From the NCBI GenBank assembly GCA_021828245.1, contig JAKASC010000011.1, positions 1 to 21,635 of the forward strand: 21,635 bases of DNA, given 5' to 3'. Below the pieces are notes generated by a model that saw nothing but the letters and a program-made list of their open reading frames with translations, ran no database searches and was not told where the DNA came from. Both the position numbers and the translations under genes were made by a program. Positions 1 to 6,209 of this stretch are shown here, one piece after another. Each line of letters begins with the position of its first letter. Within the stretch, counting starts at the first letter, position 1. This stretch comes from Acidobacteriota bacterium (GTDB lineage: Bacteria; Acidobacteriota; Terriglobia; UBA7540).

Positions 1-643
1 CCAGTTCGCTGGGCGTGAGGTTCTCTATCCGAGAAAGATACGGCTCAAATGAGCGAAGCCCGCGCACGCTTTCATACACAAGCCGGCGCGGATAAAGGCT
101 GCGAATGGGGCTATCGGGAAAATTCCATTCGCCGTCGTTGAAACAAAATCCGTGGTCAATGAGGAAGGCCGAGTAGCTGGACCCCTCGGAGTCGGCATCC
201 CGTTGGAAGATCACCTGACGGCCGTCACAGTTGCAAGTCCATTTATCCAGAACAAACGCTCCGAGAAAAATGGAAGCCAAATTCGCCACTCGGCGCAAGA
301 GACGGTCAGGAAGAAAATCAACAATCAGGGTCCGGCTGGGCAAGCCCGCCAGGCGGGAGCCAAAATGCAAACCGGGTTCGCAAGGCACGGTGCGCGCGCC
401 GTATTCGAAGCGCAGGGGGCCATTCGCCGGCGTCAGTTCCGGCCCAACCTCCACAATGGCGCAGCCCGGAACAGGAAGACCCACGCGCTGCGCCAGTCTT
501 CCGGCAAGCATCTCATTGGCAAGCACACGGACATGTTGGGGGTTATTTTGAAATTTAACGACGTAAAAACAATCATCATCGCAGCGCATCAGGAAGGGCT
601 GCGACGCTCCCCGCATACGGCGAACAAACTCGACGGCCAGCAC
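1..643 (-). CDS. HipA-like kinase (HipA_2-type), 3' end beyond window
   Basis: Reading the minus strand gives an uninterrupted frame from about 733 to the left edge; the C-terminus lies outside the window. From the GTG at 643 the protein opens VLAVEFVRRMRG, which fits the way this kinase family starts. Seen: a probable ATP-binding lysine in FYVVKFQNN (about residue 30), a glycine-rich GLHFGSR segment, the catalytic-loop-like DKWTCNCDGRQ (133-143; D133, N138, D140) and a metal-binding-like IDHG (D163). These match the protein-kinase-like fold of HipA and its shorter acidobacterial relatives. HipA of E. coli phosphorylates a tRNA synthetase, but the substrate of this short form is unknown. No HipB-like DNA-binding partner gene is visible, although the left side is cut. 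An upstream in-frame ATG at 733 would add 30 unconserved residues; GGAGG before the GTG and the family start favour 643. The family call is fairly sure; the start is less so. Confidence 0.8.
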   Translation of the reverse strand, partial: MLAVEFVRRMRGASQPFLMRCDDDCFYVVKFQNNPQHVRVLANEMLAGRLAQRVGLPVPGCAIVEVGPELTPANGPLRFEYGARTVPCEPGLHFGSRLAGLPSRTLIVDFLPDRLLRRVANLASIFLGAFVLDKWTCNCDGRQVIFQRDADSEGSSYSAFLIDHGFCFNDGEWNFPDSPIRSLYPRRLVYESVRGLRSFEPYLSRIENLTPSEL

Positions 644-827
644 ACGGCGCGCCCCCTCCGCCGGGCTCTCGCACCCCGGCGATGCCCGGGTGACTGGCGC
701 GCGGGAAGATTCGAATGTTCGTTCGCCCGGCATCTCCCGCCCCTGGAGGCTTTCCTCTCGCCGCCCGGCTCAGCTCTCGAAACGGATTCCGAACGCGCAA
801 CGATAACCCGCCGTCAACAGTCATAGC

Positions 828-860
828 GGGCGACGCACGATCCCAAGTGTCGTGCTGCCC
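828..860 (-). other. Hairpin between small acidic/basic gene and HipA-like gene
   Basis: A 6-base-pair inner stem (GCACGA at 835-840 with TCGTGC at 850-855, nine-base loop) is extended by GGGC at 828-831 with GCCC at 857-860. It lies just past the stop of the small gene in the direction of transcription. There is no T-run, so it is not a classical intrinsic terminator; it may slow, attenuate or protect a transcript running into the kinase gene. Confidence 0.35.
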
Positions 861-876
861 AATCGGTCTGCGGCGG

Positions 877-1209
877 TTAGCGCTTACGACGCGGTCGAGC
901 TGTTTTCTTGGCTGCCGTCCGCTTGCTTCGACTGGTTTTTTTAACCTTGGCCGCCTTTTGAGGCTTTGCTTTGGGTTTGGCCTTTTTTTTAGGCTTTGCC
1001 CTTCGAGCTGGCTTAGAAGGCCGAGGCGTCGGTGCGGGAGCTTCTACGGGAGGTGGGCTGGGAGGGCTCGGCTCAGGCTCGTAAGACACCTGCTCCTCAA
1101 TCTCCTCAGTCTCTTCTTCTTCCGTTTCCTCTTCATGATAATCCGTGGAGAGCTCGTCGCCATAATCTTCCAGCTCGTCACCCGGTTCCTTTTCGTCCTC
1201 GAAGATCAT
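877..1209 (-). CDS. Small acidic/proline/lysine-rich protein of unknown function
   Basis: 110 residues starting MIFEDEKEPGDE. I chose the ATG at 1209 because GGGAGGAG stands four bases upstream; the longer frame to 1281 adds a non-conserved stretch without such a site. The chain is strongly segmented: residues about 4-45 are Glu/Asp-rich, 46-65 are proline-rich (PSPPSPPP), and 66-110 are almost only Lys, Arg, Ala and Pro, with KPKKKAKPKAKPQ-like repeats that recall histone H1 or bacterial HU-tail proteins. No signal peptide or membrane segment is visible, so it is probably cytoplasmic. The basic tail could bind nucleic acid and the acidic head could self-shield it; that is inference from composition only. 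A good promoter lies about 90 bases upstream, so it is probably transcribed alone or with the kinase gene downstream. Confidence 0.72.
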   Translation of the reverse strand: MIFEDEKEPGDELEDYGDELSTDYHEEETEEEETEEIEEQVSYEPEPSPPSPPPVEAPAPTPRPSKPARRAKPKKKAKPKAKPQKAAKVKKTSRSKRTAAKKTARPRRKR

Positions 1210-1300
1210 AATCTCCTCCCGCTTGTCATTATGGAAGCAAGGCGGCCGTGGGCTTACCTGGCATCTGCTGACGCCTACCAACGGCCACCACCGCTGGAGA

Positions 1301-1327
1301 TGTATAACACAGTTTGGGTTCTGTCAA
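1301..1327 (-). promoter_or_regulatory. Sigma-70-type promoter with extended -10
   Basis: On the minus strand TTGACA (1327-1322) is followed after 15 bases by TATACA (1306-1301), preceded by TGT, which makes an extended -10 (TGn). The spacer is short, but the -35 is perfect. Expected transcription start near 1294 gives a leader of about 85 bases for the small acidic/basic protein gene. Confidence 0.55.
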
Positions 1328-1422
1328 GAGGGTGTTGCACCACATCGTTTCGGACGAAGCAACGGAACCCGCTGGCGGCTTCTTAACCGCCGGAGCGCTT
1401 CCTTCACCGCAGTGATCTGCGG

Positions 1423-2022
1423 CTACATCTCTCTCCGGCCTTCAAGGGCCTTGGTCATCGTGACCTCATCGGCGAACTCGATCTCTGAACCGACGGGCAA
1501 GCCCATCGCAATGCGTGTGACGCGGAGTCCCAGCGGCTTGAACAATTTGGAAAGATAGACGGCGGTAGCTTCGCCTTCGACGGTGGGGCTGGTGGCAATA
1601 ATCAGCTCTCGCACTTCTCCCCGCTTGACGCGCTCCATCAGATTTTGCAGCTTCAATTGCTCGGGGCCGATCCCCTGCAATGGCGCGAGCGCACCGTGCA
1701 GGACGTGATATACGCCGTGAAACTCGCGGGTCTTTTCCACGGTCACGACGTTATACGGTGTCTCCACCACGCACACTAATTGGTGGTCGCGGGAAGAATC
1801 GGCACAGAACCGGCATGGGTCGGTGTCCGTAAAATTGTTACAGAGCGAGCAAAGGCGGATCTTATCCTTGGCGTCGAGCAACGAGCGCGCCAGACGCTCA
1901 ACGTCCTCGCGGGGCGCCCGTTCCAGGTGAAAGGCAATCCGCTGCGCTGATTTCTGCCCGATGCCCGGTAATTGTTTCAACTCCTCGATCAGACGGGCCA
2001 GCGGCTCGGCATAATCTTTCAT
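1423..2022 (-). CDS. recR: Recombination mediator RecR
   Basis: 199 residues, the usual RecR length. RecR works with RecF/RecO to load RecA on gapped DNA. Domains in order: an N-terminal helix-hairpin-helix region (LKQLPGIGQKSAQRIAFHL, about 16-34), a four-cysteine zinc finger (CSLC...CRFC, about 58-73), a Toprim domain (LVCVVETPYNVVTVEKT through ELIIATSPTVEGEATAVYL) and the conserved C-terminus GLRVTRIAMGLPVGSEIEFADEVT. It follows ebfC and dnaX on the same strand, the classical dnaX-ebfC-recR order, but with a 162-base gap that contains an inverted repeat. The Shine-Dalgarno before the ATG at 2022 is weak (GGTTGAAT). Confidence 0.97.
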   Translation of the reverse strand: MKDYAEPLARLIEELKQLPGIGQKSAQRIAFHLERAPREDVERLARSLLDAKDKIRLCSLCNNFTDTDPCRFCADSSRDHQLVCVVETPYNVVTVEKTREFHGVYHVLHGALAPLQGIGPEQLKLQNLMERVKRGEVRELIIATSPTVEGEATAVYLSKLFKPLGLRVTRIAMGLPVGSEIEFADEVTMTKALEGRREM

Positions 2023-2093
2023 TGGGATTCAACCTGAAATCGAAGAACAAGGAAGCTCGTGGGGCGTGCCTAACGCTCCTTTACAGTGTCCGG

Positions 2094-2147
2094 TGTGGCA
2101 CAAGCGCCAACTCCGCGCCGGCACACAGCCAAGATGCCCGTGCCACA
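2094..2147. repeat. TGTGGCAC inverted repeat between ebfC and recR
   Basis: TGTGGCAC at 2094-2101 and its exact complement GTGCCACA at 2140-2147 flank 38 GC-rich bases that include a further CGCGCCGGC palindromic patch. The structure sits in the otherwise tight ebfC-recR junction. It may be an interspersed repeat or simply an RNA hairpin; copy number in the genome cannot be judged here. Confidence 0.4.
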
Positions 2148-2184
2148 AGCCCTGCACCTGTAAACCTATTTCCGACGCGCCACA

Positions 2185-2502
2185 CTAGGGCAGGTTAAGT
2201 CCAGGAAAATTCAGCCCGCCGGCCAGGTTGCCCATCTGGCTGGCCAGTTGTTCGTCCACTTTTTTCGCCGCCTCGTTGACCGCCCCCCGGATCAGGTCTT
2301 CCAACATCTCTTGGTCCGCCGACTTGAACACTTCCGGGTCAATTTTCACGTCCACAAGGTTCTTTTGCCCGTTCATCTTGACGCTCACCATGCCGCCGCC
2401 CGCCGAAGCTTCCACCACCAAATCGTCCAGTTGCTTCTGAAGCTGCTCTTGAAACTGCTGGACTTGCTTAAGAATTTGCTGCATCTGTTGCAGGTTTTTC
2501 AT
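2185..2502 (-). CDS. ebfC: Nucleoid-associated protein of the YbaB/EbfC family
   Basis: 105 residues, normal for the family. A glutamine-rich N-terminal helix (LQQMQQILKQVQQFQEQLQKQL) is followed by the family core VVEASAGGGMVSVKMNGQKNLVDVKIDPE and a C-terminal helix LEDLIRGAVNEAAKKVDEQLA. Family members bind DNA as dimers and are almost always encoded between dnaX and recR. The start at 2502 lies three bases after the dnaX stop; its AGGAG ribosome site is inside the last dnaX codons, which suggests translational coupling. Confidence 0.96.
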   Translation of the reverse strand: MKNLQQMQQILKQVQQFQEQLQKQLDDLVVEASAGGGMVSVKMNGQKNLVDVKIDPEVFKSADQEMLEDLIRGAVNEAAKKVDEQLASQMGNLAGGLNFPGLNLP

Positions 2503-2505
2503 GGC

Positions 2506-4191
2506 TCACTCCTGGCTAAGGTCCACGACGTGCACTACAGTGCATCCAAATCTTTTGCGAAACTCGGCCACCCCGACATCACTCTCAGCCCGCTCCTGCG
2601 CGCCCGGCCTTCGTATTGCCTCCTGCTCGTCGAGTTTAACACAAATCCGGACGTCCCGCCCCACGACGTCCGCGCAGGCGCTCCGCAGCTTTTCTTGTTG
2701 CTCCCGGGATTTCAGCAATTCAACGCTCCAGGAGTGGTTTCGTGGAAAAATAAAATGAACTTCGCCGTTTTCAAGCCGGCACCCCACCACCGGTTCAAGA
2801 CAGCTACTCAGCAGCTTCGAGCGGGCAAAGGCGGCCACTTTGATTTTGGCCAGCAACGAATCTTCCGCTGCGGGAAGGGGTACCGACGCTTCTTCTCTAA
2901 CCGTGGATGTTGCGCCGACGGATGGGCTTGGTGGGAGGCTCGCGGGAAGATTCGCGGGGTCCGCCCTCCGCGCCGGACTCGATGCGCCGGAGGGCGGCAC
3001 AGGCACTCGAGTCGCGCTCGGCCGCTCGCTGCCTCCTGTCGGCGCGGAACGCGGTGGCGTGCCGGATCGCACTTCGCTCAATAGCGCCTCGAGCGGCGCC
3101 AGCCGCTTGGCATAAACCAATTTTAGCAGCGCCAGTTCCAGATTCAGGCGCGGGTCCAGCGCATAACGCATCTCGCTCTCCGCGCGAAGCACGATTTGGA
3201 AAAATCGAGTTAAGTCCTCCTCGCCGAAAAGTTTCGCTAACCGCTCCAGCCGCGGCCGCTCCGTTTTCGGCACTTGGAGCAAGGAGCTTTCGGCACCGCA
3301 ACTTTTGGCAACCACGAGGTCGCGCAGATAGCGAGCCAATTCGCCGCAGAAGTGCGTCAGGTCGTAACCCTCCGCCGTCAGCCGGCCGGCAATCTCTAGC
3401 GCGTGCTTGCCGTCCTTGGCGTCAAGGGCCGTCAACAATTCTTCGAAGAGCTCCGAGGGCGTGACCCCGAGAATTTGCCGGACTCGTTCCGCCTCCAGCG
3501 TTGCGCCGCAGGCCGCAATCACCTGGTCCAGAAGCGAAAGCGCGTCGCGGACGCTGCCTTCCGCCGCTCGGGCAATGGCAGCCAGCGAGCCTTCATCCGC
3601 CTGAACGTTCTCCTGGCTGAGGACCCATTCCAGCCGCGACACAATCTCCTGGTAATCGAGCAGCCGAAACGCGAAGTGCTGGCATCGCGACTGAATCGTC
3701 GTGGGCAACTTGTGCGCCTCGGTCGTGGCCAGAATAAACAGCGTGTGCGGCGGCGGCTCTTCCAGGGTCTTCAGCAGAGCGTTGAAGGCCTCCGTCGTCA
3801 GCATATGAGCTTCATCAATGATAAAAATCTTGTTTCGGTCGCGGGCGGGCAGGTAGCGGGTGTTCTCCCTGAGTTCGCGGATTTCGTCAATGCCGCGGTT
3901 CGAGGCGGCATCAATTTCGACCACGTCCACGGAATTGCCGGCGGCAATCTCGCGGCAGGAATCGCACTGTCCGCACGGTTTGGCGGTCGGCCCCTCCCGG
4001 CAATTGAGCGCCTTTGCCAGAAGCCGCGCGGTGGTCGTTTTGCCCACGCCACGAGCCCCTGAGAAGATGTATCCGTGCGCCACGCGGTTGTGCAAGATGG
4101 CGTTTTTTAGTGTTTCGGTAATGACCCGTTGCCCCACCACATCGTCAAAGGTTTGAGGTCGGTATTTGCGGGCGATGCCTTGGTAGGACAT
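2506..4191 (-). CDS. dnaX: DNA polymerase III subunit gamma/tau
   Basis: 561 residues from the ATG at 4191 (MSYQGIARKYRPQTF, the standard family start). DnaX is the ATPase of the clamp loader that places the beta clamp on DNA. Seen: Walker A GARGVGKT (45-52), zinc-binding cysteines C64, C73, C76, C79, Walker B DEAH (126-129), the arginine-finger motif SRC (168-170), the sensor-2 region GSVRDALSLLDQ, then clamp-loader domain III. A low-complexity Pro/Ser/Ala linker (about residues 395-460) leads to a short tau-type C-terminus ending at 2506. The frame stays open upstream to 4332, but that stretch is SRP RNA and has no conserved protein. No obvious A-run slippage site for a separate gamma form was seen. 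It is first in the dnaX-ebfC-recR operon. Confidence 0.97.
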   Translation of the reverse strand: MSYQGIARKYRPQTFDDVVGQRVITETLKNAILHNRVAHGYIFSGARGVGKTTTARLLAKALNCREGPTAKPCGQCDSCREIAAGNSVDVVEIDAASNRGIDEIRELRENTRYLPARDRNKIFIIDEAHMLTTEAFNALLKTLEEPPPHTLFILATTEAHKLPTTIQSRCQHFAFRLLDYQEIVSRLEWVLSQENVQADEGSLAAIARAAEGSVRDALSLLDQVIAACGATLEAERVRQILGVTPSELFEELLTALDAKDGKHALEIAGRLTAEGYDLTHFCGELARYLRDLVVAKSCGAESSLLQVPKTERPRLERLAKLFGEEDLTRFFQIVLRAESEMRYALDPRLNLELALLKLVYAKRLAPLEALLSEVRSGTPPRSAPTGGSERPSATRVPVPPSGASSPARRADPANLPASLPPSPSVGATSTVREEASVPLPAAEDSLLAKIKVAAFARSKLLSSCLEPVVGCRLENGEVHFIFPRNHSWSVELLKSREQQEKLRSACADVVGRDVRICVKLDEQEAIRRPGAQERAESDVGVAEFRKRFGCTVVHVVDLSQE

Positions 4192-4307
4192 GGCAGCACT
4201 TTCAATTTTCGACGGCGTCTCCGCGCTTTCGGAAGCATCTATTGCCGGTCGCGGTTGGGGCGAAAAATGGGTTTCCCCCTCTGAGCCATCGAAAACCGCA
4301 CGTGGGT

Positions 4308-4411
4308 CAGACTTCGGGCAAAACTGCAGCACACGGAGAGGCTCGCTACCGTTGCTTCCTTCCGGACCTGGCGGGGTTCACGAACATCCGTCGCACAGTG
4401 CCCGAAGTCTG
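4308..4411 (-). ncRNA. ffs: Signal recognition particle RNA, small bacterial (4.5S-like) type
   Basis: The minus strand carries the universal SRP core CAGGTCCGGAAGGAAGCA (about 4369-4352) in a long hairpin. The RNA ends are fixed by a perfect 12-base-pair terminal helix: CAGACTTCGGGC at 4411-4400 pairs with GCCCGAAGTCTG at 4319-4308. That gives about 104 nucleotides, the size of the small SRP RNA that binds Ffh. It lies about 115 bases upstream of dnaX on the same strand, an arrangement common in bacteria. The exact mature ends are inferred from the helix. Confidence 0.93.
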
Positions 4412-4551
4412 TCATGCTGAGCCGGCCGCTTCTTCGCCCCCGCTCTTGCGGACGAACGCTCCCCTCCCGAAACGGATAGCCGTTCTGGCCGTCCTCAAAA
4501 AACCTCGGAGCGAGCGCGGCGCAGCCGACGAAATCACAGTTTTCGACAACA

Positions 4552-4580
4552 TTTATACACTACCACGCCCGCGCTGGCAA
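4552..4580 (-). promoter_or_regulatory. Promoter for SRP RNA and probably dnaX
   Basis: On the minus strand TTGCCA (4580-4575) is separated by 17 bases from TATAAA (4557-4552), close to the sigma-70 consensus. The predicted start near 4545 lies about 134 bases before the SRP RNA terminal helix, so the RNA would need 5' processing unless a closer promoter exists that I did not recognise. Confidence 0.5.
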
Positions 4581-4602
4581 AGGCGAGTTTTTTGGGTAGC
4601 GC

Positions 4603-4631
4603 TTTAATTTCGCCGGGCTTCGTGCTATGTT
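4603..4631 (+). promoter_or_regulatory. Possible promoter for the glycine-zipper lipoprotein gene
   Basis: An extended -10, TGC followed by TATGTT (4623-4631), stands 17 bases after a poor -35 (TTTAAT, 4603-4608). It would give a leader of about 100 bases. The weak -35 keeps this tentative. Confidence 0.3.
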
Positions 4632-4740
4632 CACAGTGGGCGAGGCGCGTCGGCCCGGCCAGGGGAGAGTTGAACCTCTCGCGCGGGGAAGCGCCGCCCA
4701 ATCCACCCATCACAGAACACGATTGCACGGGAGGAATGCC

Positions 4741-5469
4741 ATGACGAAAAAGGCTCAAGGGGCCACCATAGTCCTCTGTGTTTCTGTCGCGCTCCTTACG
4801 GGTTGCCAATCGAATACGGCGCCGAACCAAAATCAGCCCGCCGTCACCGGTTCAAGTGCCGGTTCAACTTCCTCCGGACTACAGAGTCGCCGCTCCGAGA
4901 TGCGGCGCTCGGCGAGTCGCTCAACATCGGCACCCCAACCCCAGACCATCACGCTCACCGCGCCGACAGGGACTCAAATCCCCATTCGGCTGGTTAGCAG
5001 TCTAAGCTCCGCCACGGCGCAGGCGGGAACCGCGTTCCAGGGAACGCTGGCGCGTGCGCTCGTGGTGCAAGGAGTGGAAGTGGCTCCTGTCGGCAGCCGC
5101 GTTGACGGTCGGGTGACGAATGCGGTCAGTTCGGGCCGATTGTCGCGCCCGGCCGAGCTTTCGCTCACGCTGACTTCGCTGACTCCGCCTGGTGGACAAC
5201 CTATCCCCATCTCCACTTCCACTTGGAGCGCGTCGGGCCAGTCTCACAAAAAGCGTGACATTGAAATGATTGGTGGCGGCGCGGGTGTGGGAGCTTTGAT
5301 TGGGGCCCTGGCGGGACACGGAAAGGGCGCGGCGATTGGTGCCGCGGTCGGCGCTGGCGCGGGCACCGCTGGCGCGGCCTACACGGGGAAAAAGGAAATC
5401 GTCCTTCAGCCCGAAACGGAGCTGGTCTTTAAGCTGACCGCACCCGTCAGCTTTACGGCGAAGAAATAA
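4741..5469 (+). CDS. Lipoprotein with C-terminal glycine zipper
   Basis: 242 residues. The ATG at 4741 has GGGAGGAA just upstream and opens a clear lipoprotein signal: MTKK, a hydrophobic stretch, and lipobox LLTGC with the lipidated Cys at 22. A Ser/Thr/Asn/Gln-rich linker (23-80) follows, then a domain (about 82-170, starting ITLTAPTGTQIPIRLV) that looks beta-rich, then a glycine zipper (about 176-222, GAGVGALIGALAG and repeats) that could insert in or pack against membrane. The product is probably anchored in the cell envelope of a diderm cell. An in-frame upstream ATG at 4627 is rejected because it would bury the signal peptide. Monocistronic by context: the next gene starts 740 bases away. 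The function is not known; similar glycine-zipper lipoproteins are often stress- or envelope-related. Confidence 0.86.
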   Translation: MTKKAQGATIVLCVSVALLTGCQSNTAPNQNQPAVTGSSAGSTSSGLQSRRSEMRRSASRSTSAPQPQTITLTAPTGTQIPIRLVSSLSSATAQAGTAFQGTLARALVVQGVEVAPVGSRVDGRVTNAVSSGRLSRPAELSLTLTSLTPPGGQPIPISTSTWSASGQSHKKRDIEMIGGGAGVGALIGALAGHGKGAAIGAAVGAGAGTAGAAYTGKKEIVLQPETELVFKLTAPVSFTAKK

Positions 5470-5783
5470 GGGCTGACGATTAAGGAGATTTTGGGAGCCC
5501 GAAGGTCGCGGGAAGGGGTGTCTATGACTATGGTGGCGGCCCTTGCGCATCAGGAAGAGGAAAGGTTCTGAGGGCCAATAGTGGGAGTGAGGAGGAACGC
5601 AGCCACTTGCCCGCGAACGCTGGACTCCTGGACGAAAAGGTTGAGTTCCAACGCTCGTTTCTTCTCCTGAATCGTCTGACACATCAGCACCTTTAGCTCT
5701 CCCATTGACCCTGGCACTATGGCGCGACGAGCTTTTCGGCGCCTTCGGAGGCGAACAACTCCGGCGGGTAGTACTTTGGTTTA

Positions 5784-5813
5784 TTGACAGAAGCGTTATA
5801 TTCCACCTAGAAT
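5784..5813 (+). promoter_or_regulatory. Sigma-70-type promoter of the exopolysaccharide locus
   Basis: A perfect -35 TTGACA (5784-5789) is followed after 18 bases by TAGAAT (5808-5813), one base off the -10 consensus. The surrounding DNA is AT-richer than its neighbours. It points at the HEAT-repeat gene 390 bases downstream, with no other plus-strand gene between. Confidence 0.65.
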
Positions 5814-5841
5814 GCAAGCCCTGATGGGTGGCGGGACGTTG

Positions 5842-5876
5842 ATTTTGCAAGTCGCCCGGAGATGAGGGCGCAAAAT
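5842..5876 (+). promoter_or_regulatory. Bulged hairpin early in the mRNA leader
   Basis: ATTTTGC (5842-5848) pairs fully with GCAAAAT (5870-5876); inside it GCCC (5854-5857) pairs with GGGC (5866-5869), with a one-sided AAGTC bulge and an eight-base loop GGAGATGA. It would form about 25 bases after the predicted transcription start. It matches no riboswitch class that I recognise. Confidence 0.35.
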
Positions 5877-6154
5877 TGCACGATGAGAGGGATTCAGGAA
5901 GTCGCTTGGGGAGGGGCGGCTGTTGCAAGAACTCCAACGGTTGCTTCTCCCTTAAAATCGTCGGTCTGAAATCAGGGGATTTTGCCGGCCCTGCTGCGGC
6001 ACAGGATGCGCTGCCCACGCTTCCTCATGGGTGGTTGAGAGCAGCGGCCACGCGGGAAAGCCTTCCAGGGGAAGACGGCTTTCGGGATATTCCGTCAAGT
6101 GTCTTTTGAAAGGTGCCGATGCTCCATAGTTGGTGGGATGAACTTAAGCGGGGA

Positions 6155-6175
6155 GGCAAGACGAGGAGTCTTGTC
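6155..6175 (+). promoter_or_regulatory. Hairpin 35 bases before the HEAT-repeat gene start
   Basis: GGCAAGAC (6155-6162) pairs with GTCTTGTC (6168-6175), eight pairs including one G-U, with loop GAGGA. The loop is the only good Shine-Dalgarno-like sequence near the gene start, but it is too far from the ATG at 6210 to serve it directly. Confidence 0.3.
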
Positions 6176-6209
6176 GGCGTCAAGGTTGCCCAATCAAAAG
6201 TAAAACTTC

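Larger units (their letters stand above)
4412..4740. other. Divergent control region between ffs/dnaX and the lipoprotein gene
   Basis: No credible gene is seen in these 329 bases. They hold a good minus-strand promoter near 4552-4580, a weaker plus-strand extended -10 near 4623-4631, and a small GAGAG/CTCTC hairpin near 4667-4682 in the leader of the lipoprotein mRNA. Small frames here have no ribosome sites or recognisable sequence. Confidence 0.6.
5470..6209 (+). other. Long gene-free leader of the exopolysaccharide locus
   Basis: No supported gene is found in these 740 bases: the frames present have neither ribosome sites nor recognisable proteins, and the long minus-strand frame is rich in Pro, Ser, Arg and His as expected for a shadow. 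What it does hold is a strong plus-strand promoter at 5784-5813, a bulged hairpin at 5842-5876, a weak stem (GACGG 6074-6078 with CCGTC 6092-6096, followed by AAGTGTCTTTT) and a hairpin at 6155-6175 just before the first gene. This leaves a leader of about 390 bases that could carry regulation. Confidence 0.55.

Noticed and set aside
152..826. Plus-strand frame of 224 codons
   Set aside because: It is antisense to the HipA-like kinase, has no family resemblance and no ribosome site.
3403..4062. Plus-strand frame of 219 codons inside dnaX
   Set aside because: It is antisense to the ATPase domain of DnaX, whose motifs are all intact.
4192..4332. Longer dnaX start at 4332
   Set aside because: The extra 47 codons are partly SRP RNA and precede the universal DnaX start MSYQGIARKYRP.
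5002..6018. Minus-strand frame of 338 codons
   Set aside because: It is antisense to the lipoprotein in its first half, has shadow-like composition (Arg, Ser, Pro, His) and no conserved motif.
5842..6175. Cyclic-di-GMP or other known riboswitch in the locus leader
   Set aside because: Hairpins exist, but the conserved core bases of the classes I know could not be found.
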